Positions 58,462-64,000 of a DNA stretch of 64,000 nt are shown here, in pieces (position 1 is the stretch's first letter; every line of letters begins with the position of its first letter). The notes below the pieces were generated by a model. That model searched no databases. It saw only the letters and a program-made list of their open reading frames with translations, and was not told the DNA's origin. The translations under genes and the position numbers were made by a program. This DNA is from Antitrichia curtipendula (taxonomy: Eukaryota; Streptophyta; Bryopsida; Hypnales; Leucodontaceae): positions 6,572,001 to 6,636,000 of the forward strand of contig OX579635.1 in assembly GCA_951230915.1 (NCBI GenBank), written 5' to 3'.

Positions 58462-59443
58462 TTAACCGCCCAAGGGGACCAAAAGTGTCCTCACACAGTC
58501 CAGCAGTCAACTTCAAAGTGCTGTAACTTTTGCATCTGATGTTCAAATTTAATAAAACTTGTTAAGAAAGTTGCGCATACTAGTCTATTTTTAGTGGTAA
58601 AATTTTCAGATATATCGAAGATGGACTGAGTTTTTGAAAGCCATTCTGAGTTCGCAAGTTCAATTTGAGTTCACCACACTGCATTGAGATGGCTGCAACT
58701 TCGGGGGCTTGTATCTTTTTCATCAAATGTTAGTTTTCAATAAAATTTGTTGGGTTGGGTTTTGTTCCCCATAGAGTCTAATTATTGTGGTAAAATTTTC
58801 ATGTCAATCCAAATTGTTTTGAATGCTTGGTAGCAATTCGAAGTTCAAAATCCAGACATTTTTGCGTTACAGTAAACTTCGGCGGCTTATAACTTCTTCA
58901 GAAAGGGTTTGTTTTCAATAATTTTTTTGTGTAAAAGTTGCGCATATTAGTCTAGTTCTTGTGGTAAAAATTTCATATCAATCCAAGAAGTTATGATTGA
59001 CTGAGAAGCATTTTAGTAGAGGTAAAGTTCAGCCATAAATGTGTTTTTTTGCTACTTTTTTCAATGTTTTTTGACATTTCAAAACAATTTTGCAAACGCA
59101 ATGAGTCAATTGAATGATTTTTTTTTCCCACCAAAGTATTTGTATTTTGGTTTTGAATCACTTTGTAGTTTAAAGTTTTTTCATTTGAGTAGGTTTAGAA
59201 ATCGAATTTCATCTCCAAATGTGTTTTTAGGAAAATTTCAGAATCTTTTTTTAACACTATAACATTATAATCTTTCAATCTATACGGTCAAATGACCCCA
59301 AATTTGATTTACACCATCTAAAACATTCACATTATAAGATTGTACGGTTGAGATTTTCATACCTCTCTCACATTTAGACTTATAACATTTGAAAAGCAAG
59401 GTTGTTTTTTGACATGGTTAGGCTTTCGGCGGTGAAGGGTTAA
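58462..59443. mobile_element. Probable TTAA-type element containing three diverged internal repeats
   Basis: TTAACCGCCCAAGG at the left faces GGCGGTGAAGGGTTAA at the right, an approximate inverted end with TTAA on both sides. Inside, a unit of about 170-185 bp occurs three times (about 58508-58690, 58691-58876, 58877-59040). Each has a GCTG(T/C)AACTT or CTTATAACTT start, TTCAATAAAA/TT.AATAA, AGTCTA.TT.TTGTGGTAAAA and TTTCA.ATCAATCCAA. The termini are weaker than those of the other elements, so the mobile-element call is tentative; the internal repeat is clear. Confidence 0.5.
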
Positions 59444-62400
59444 GGGCCAGGTACTAAATTGATTTTGGGTGTGTCAATCTTGTTATATTGTCTAACTACA
59501 AAAGTCTCAGTGTTTCATTTTAGTAGACTCATCTTCATATTCAATATCTCTAAAGTGACCACACCCAATTCTGACACCTTTTGGAGAACTTGAATGAAGA
59601 CTTTCATGACTCAAAACCACAAAACTTTCAAAAGCAATCAAATAGAGGTGACTAGTTTTTTGAAGCAACCAATTGGTATTGAGACATTTTGAGTTTGAGA
59701 CATTTTCAAGGTGAGTCTAGTATTATGTATTTCTCAACTTTGGAAATTTTTAAAATTCTTAACTCCTAAATGCCTAAACCTTTTCAAATGTGTTTTGACT
59801 CTTAAAATAGAACATGGGCTTATAGTTATCCCCAATGAAGCAAATTGTTTTTTTTTCAAAATCTAACTATATAGATGTTTAAAGAACTTGCTTACTAGTA
59901 TACATACCAATTTTGAGTGTGAAAATTGCGTAGGAGTTGTGAGATTATAACAAGAAAAATGTGCATTTTTGTTTTTTAGTATGTTGCCCTTCCCTACAAT
60001 GCTTTGGAATTGGAGGTGACATGAACAACTACAAATAATGTTAGCACACTAAAATTCACATTCCAAAAAATGACTTTCACATGAAAAGCTATCAAACTCA
60101 TTACACAATCCACCTTGTAATTGTTGAAATGCATTTTTTTATAAAAGGAAGTAGAAATCACAAATAACTCCAAATCAACACTTGCATGTTCAAATTTCCA
60201 ACAGTGAAAATCATAAAAACACTTTATTCTTTTGATTCGGACCATTTTCAAAGCAAATAGATAAATACAATTTTAAGAATCTCAAATTAAGTGAAATTGT
60301 TAAGCTTTGCTCGAAGCCAAAAAATCAAGTAAAATTCACAAGCTTTACTCTTCCACTAATAGTACATATATGCCTTTGAAGACCTCTTGAAAATCAAACA
60401 TTTACCTTTTTTAGTGAAAAATAAAAACTTCCAATAGTTAACCCTCAAAACTGCTTGTAAAAATTTTTAAACTGGTTAAATTTAATTGCCCATACTAAAA
60501 CAAGTTTGAAATTTTGGAGTGATCATATTTGGTCACTTAGGCATTTAAGGGTTAAGCACTAAAAATTTACAAAATCACTTAGGTTGCATTTCCCTTGAGT
60601 TTGCTAATAATCTCATCAAAGTTTTTTGGTTGTTTGATTGCTAAGAGAGTAGAAATTTAAAAAAGTGTTGCTTTTAGGTACTCATATCTTACATGCCAAG
60701 TAGAGAGGTTGCACTAGATAAAGTAGAAGATGCTTCAATTGCTAGGACATGATCTCACCTCTATAATAAGCATTGGCAAGTCTTGTGATTAAGGAGAAAT
60801 GACTCAATTACATTTGTAAAGCCATTTTTTACATTTTTTGAAAATGTGGCCCCAAAAGTGCAATTAAACCATTCCTATACTCAATTGTGAGTGGTTGACT
60901 ATTGAGTTTCTAGATTTTAATTTTATGAGAAGTTTATGTGACTATTTTCATAGTCTAGGGAGTTGCTACTTTCAAATATATAATAATTATGTTTCTTATC
61001 TAAGAAAGTCTATTTTTTTTTCATGATTTTCAATTGCTAGTACTATAAAAATGTTTTTTTTTCTTGAAAAAGACACTTCCAATTATGTAGAATTGCTTAT
61101 TTTGACATTTTGGATATTTTCACTTCAAATAGAAACTAAATTGAATTTAAAAGAAGAAGAATGTGTTCTTTTTAGTAAATTGAAATAAAAGTATGTTGAA
61201 GTGGGCGTAGAGAAATTTGGACCAAAAATGAAGAGATATTAGAAATATTTGATAAGTAATACAAACAAAATATGACTAGAGCATGAGATTCCAAATGTTG
61301 CAACAGACTTGAAATCTTGTAAAAAACATGCCAACCTGAGCCAAGACAAGAAAGATCAATAGAACACCACCCTACTTGTTGAATGGGATCCAACAAGTGT
61401 AAATGGGCTCTCTTTGTTGTCTATAGCTTGGTCACCTAATTTGAATCAACTTTTTTGAACTTTGTCATTTCTTCAAGTTGTTTCTCAAGATTTAGTAACC
61501 ACGCTTAGATAACCCACAAAAAATATATCTCTCTGTATCCTATGATATTCACAACACTAATATATTCAATTAATATAATATAAAATGATTTAATATTATA
61601 TTTTTCTACTAGAATAATATTTATTTCCAAAATTTAATCACTTTAGGACAAAAAAGATACTTCTACATTCTCCCAACAATCACTAAACAAATAAAATAAA
61701 ATAATTTCTTGTTGAAAAATGTCATATAACATAAGTAGTATATTTCACACCTAATGAATTGTTTTATGTAGCATTTATTGTTTCTTTTAAGATTTTGATT
61801 CAAAATCAATGTGAAGAAAACAACAATAAACAATAGATTAGCAATCAATAAAATGTTGAAAAGAACACAGTGAACACAAAAATAGTGGTTCTTCATAATG
61901 ATATACAATACAACATACATTCAATAACTAACACTAATGGGTGCTCATACCTTCCATCAATCCTTGTTACCAACATCATCTAATCATACACTACATTGAC
62001 TTGTCCAACCAATGCATGTGACACTAATTTACCATAATCATACACTATTGATTGATTTGTTTAACCAATGCATGTGACACTAATTTATCATAGTCACACT
62101 ATTTGTAAAATAGTGTAGGCTGAAATACTGAAGCAGTCCTGTTTGCACCAGATGTGTGCACTCATTTGTCCTATTAGGGTTTAGGGTGAAATATCTAAAG
62201 TATAATAGGCCTGAATGTATGTGGCTGCCGATTTTTGAATGGAAATAGAGTGGTCCGCTGTCACTGAAGGCAAACAGCAACCTCCCACTTTGAAATTGAA
62301 TTAGCAATTCATACAATGCTGAATTTTTTTATCTCATCAGATCAGACCGTTGTACCCACAACTCTCTACAACTCCCTAAGAGAGAATTAACGTCGGTTCT

Positions 62401-62940
62401 CAGTTGGAGCCGGCATACTTCAAGGGTCTGTTTGTATGAGGTCCTGCAGCTGAATATTGTGTATGACAGATCCTACATACCATCGTTAGATGGTAGACTC
62501 TATATCTAATTTATATTTTACATTATGGTTCATTTAGAATTATGATACATCTCCCCCAAATCACACTCCTACATGTGCTAAATGCTTAATGAGACAATTA
62601 TAAATATTTAGCTGCAAAACTAAGGCACCTAAAAAAATTGAATACTGCAAGAAGTTAATTTCTTTTTTCGGTGAGCTCCAAAAGATAACAACCATCATAA
62701 CATGCACTTCACATCACATTTTGTCAAGAATGAGCTCTTCACAGACTGCACCAAAAGACAGATACGTTACCAGATGTCTTGCCATCCATTCCAGAAGAAA
62801 AATATACACTAACTGGAGCAGCTTTGTTTGCTGCTGTGGTAGTTACGAGTTGTAAACACCTCTTTCTAACTAAGATTCTACCCTCTACACCTAATAATTA
62901 CAGAAAAAGGAGTGTACAATATCTCACCATGATCCTGTGA
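59444..62940. other. AT-rich intergenic DNA, no gene supported
   Basis: About 3.5 kb with many homopolymer tracts and short frames on both strands, none longer than about 85 codons and none with a recognisable motif. The segment near 59262-59345, just before it, resembles 7777-7850 of the foldback element. The last part (62340-62940) becomes more balanced and may belong to the 3' region of the F-box gene that follows. Confidence 0.5.
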
Positions 62941-63495
62941 GATGAAACTCCAGAAACAACTTCACTCCTTCACACAGGTGAAGCTCGGCAGCTTCTACCA
63001 AATGAAGAACAAGCGCTCGAACATATTGGTCAGAAATCACCAGACGAGAGTTCTGTGGGTATGGTACATGATTCACATAAGCCATGAGCTATATCAGGGG
63101 GTGTCAGACCTTGGACTCCACAAACAGAGTCCAATTGGAGACGCAAATCCGAAAACTGTATCCCAGGGAAAGAGTGTTAAGGCGAGAATTAGGGCCTCAA
63201 ATTCCCACAGTACGGAGTGTCAGAGTTCAAGATTTGCGCTCCAAGAATGGAGGCAATTTACGCAACATGATCCGACGTTTCTACAAGGGGCCACATTCCT
63301 TTGAAACGAGGCTCAGAACTGCGCAGGGCCGGATTTGAAAACAAACAACAGAATCCTGTGGCTGAAATCAAGAACTTGGACACTCTCTTGTAGAATCATG
63401 GTCTCGAAATCTAGACTCAAAACCCCGGACACCTCCGGCAGAAAACAGAGACTATAAACAAATGGAAACAGAAGGAAAGAGAGAGCTTCCCTCTG

Positions 63496-64000
63496 TTACA
63501 GCAGGAAACCAGGATTCAACGTTGTGGAGCTTGCAGCCAGCGTCCGGTTGAAATGGTGCCGTTTCTGCGCCGACCGCCATGAGCCTCTTGACAAATCATA
63601 CACCACCGACCTTCCACTACTCGAAGTGAACACAATCGCTCCTTCCGAAGCCACCGCAAGGAAGCTAGGCATCCCTTCACAGTTGTTCCAAGTCAAGCAT
63701 GTCGGATACAGCAACGAATGCCAAGTCTCCGGCATGCGAGCCACTCGAACAGGCACCTTGGGCGACGGCAGCACTTTCGATATCGTGATCCCCGATTTCA
63801 AACAAGTCTCCAGGCCACAATAGCACAGCATTCTGGAGCCTGCCACAATGTAAACCTCGCCACTACACACCACGAGCTGCACATAGGAAAGACTCTGCGA
63901 CAATTCAATGCCCTTGTTGCTCCACACGTCGTCGAGAAGGCTGTATGTTAACAAAACGTAACAAGAGCCGTTCCCGAAGACGGTGTAGACCGTATTGTTG
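63496..64000 (-). CDS. C-terminal part of a kelch-type F-box protein (5' part outside window)
   Basis: An open minus-strand frame enters from the right edge (NNTVYTVFGNGSCYVL and on) and ends at a stop at 63496-63498, about 168 codons in view. Features typical of plant F-box/kelch C-terminal regions: VYTVFG, TYSLLDDVW, YVQLVVCSGEVYIVAGS, PTCLTWNNCEGMPSFLAVASEGAIVFTS-type blades and a VYDLSRGSWRSA strand. The F-box itself must lie upstream, beyond 64000. The DNA from 62940 to 63495 is gene-like in composition and is probably its 3' UTR. Function as an SCF adaptor is from family knowledge. Confidence 0.78.
   Translation of the reverse strand, partial: NNTVYTVFGNGSCYVLLTYSLLDDVWSNKGIELSQSLSYVQLVVCSGEVYIVAGSRMLCYCGLETCLKSGITISKVLPSPKVPVRVARMPETWHSLLYPTCLTWNNCEGMPSFLAVASEGAIVFTSSSGRSVVYDLSRGSWRSAQKRHHFNRTLAASSTTLNPGFLL

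Noticed and set aside
1..64000. tRNA, rRNA, CRISPR arrays or organellar inserts
   Set aside because: No cloverleaf with A/B boxes, rRNA core words, regularly spaced short repeats or plastid/mitochondrial genes were noticed. A tRNA scan was not possible, so a single tRNA could have been missed.

Overview
The window is nuclear DNA from a land plant. The genes are dense in spliceosomal introns, the encoded proteins are plant-typical (a CARM1/PRMT4-type arginine methyltransferase, a GUP1-like MBOAT acyltransferase, a thylakoid-lumen pentapeptide protein, a plastid CAAD/CURT1-type membrane protein, F-box proteins), and the intergenic DNA is AT-rich and full of small inverted-repeat elements. Introns are short to moderate and gene spacing is modest. 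A bryophyte such as a liverwort or moss would fit, but nothing here proves the lineage.

Layout: (1) 38-4548, minus: PRMT4/CARM1 homologue, 11 exons, 3' end cut by the window edge, with a likely GC-AG intron. (2) 5.6-11.2 kb: repeat field with back-to-back MITEs and a 1.8-kb foldback element. (3) 12514-19423, minus: complete 19-exon GUP1-like MBOAT gene (558 aa). (4) 19.9-21.7 kb: two MITEs of one family flanking a TTAA-type element. (5) 22022-37559: a 15.5-kb Mutator-like element (MULE). (6) 38.4-39.4 kb: foldback and tandem repeats. (7) 40420-41814, plus: F-box gene. (8) 42.5-44 kb: Tc1/mariner relic and a TTAA MITE. (9) 46931-50339, plus: eight-exon lumenal pentapeptide-repeat gene. (10) 50.7-52.4 kb: MITE and TTAA-type element. 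(11) 55353-57532, plus: three-exon plastid CAAD-like/coiled-coil gene. (12) 58.4-62.9 kb: AT-rich repeats. (13) 63496-64000, minus: 3' end of a kelch-type F-box gene.

The main discovery candidate is region 5. It is flanked by the perfect 9-bp direct repeat GCTTGATAA, as expected of a Mutator target-site duplication, and has related inverted termini and a shared subterminal motif. It carries two divergent genes. On the minus strand is a MULE transposase (zinc-binding N-terminus, DDE core with its C..H signature, C-terminal SWIM zinc finger). On the plus strand is a 12-exon gene that joins a ParB-like domain (DGNHR box), a basic coiled coil, and a beta-class N4/N6-type DNA methyltransferase fold with unusual motifs IV and I. 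Splice phases of all 12 exons can be reconciled, yet there are five in-frame TAG/TAA codons and one frameshift. The transposase has two TGA codons and three frameshifts. Every nonsense codon is one C-to-T step from a sense codon, so this copy looks like a decaying member of a family that should have intact relatives elsewhere. By analogy with anti-silencing accessory proteins of Arabidopsis VANDAL MULEs, the methyltransferase-like protein could be an element-encoded DNA-modifying or silencing-control factor; that role is inference.

Gene models were assembled by hand from splice signals, reading-frame continuity and family knowledge. No database search was possible.
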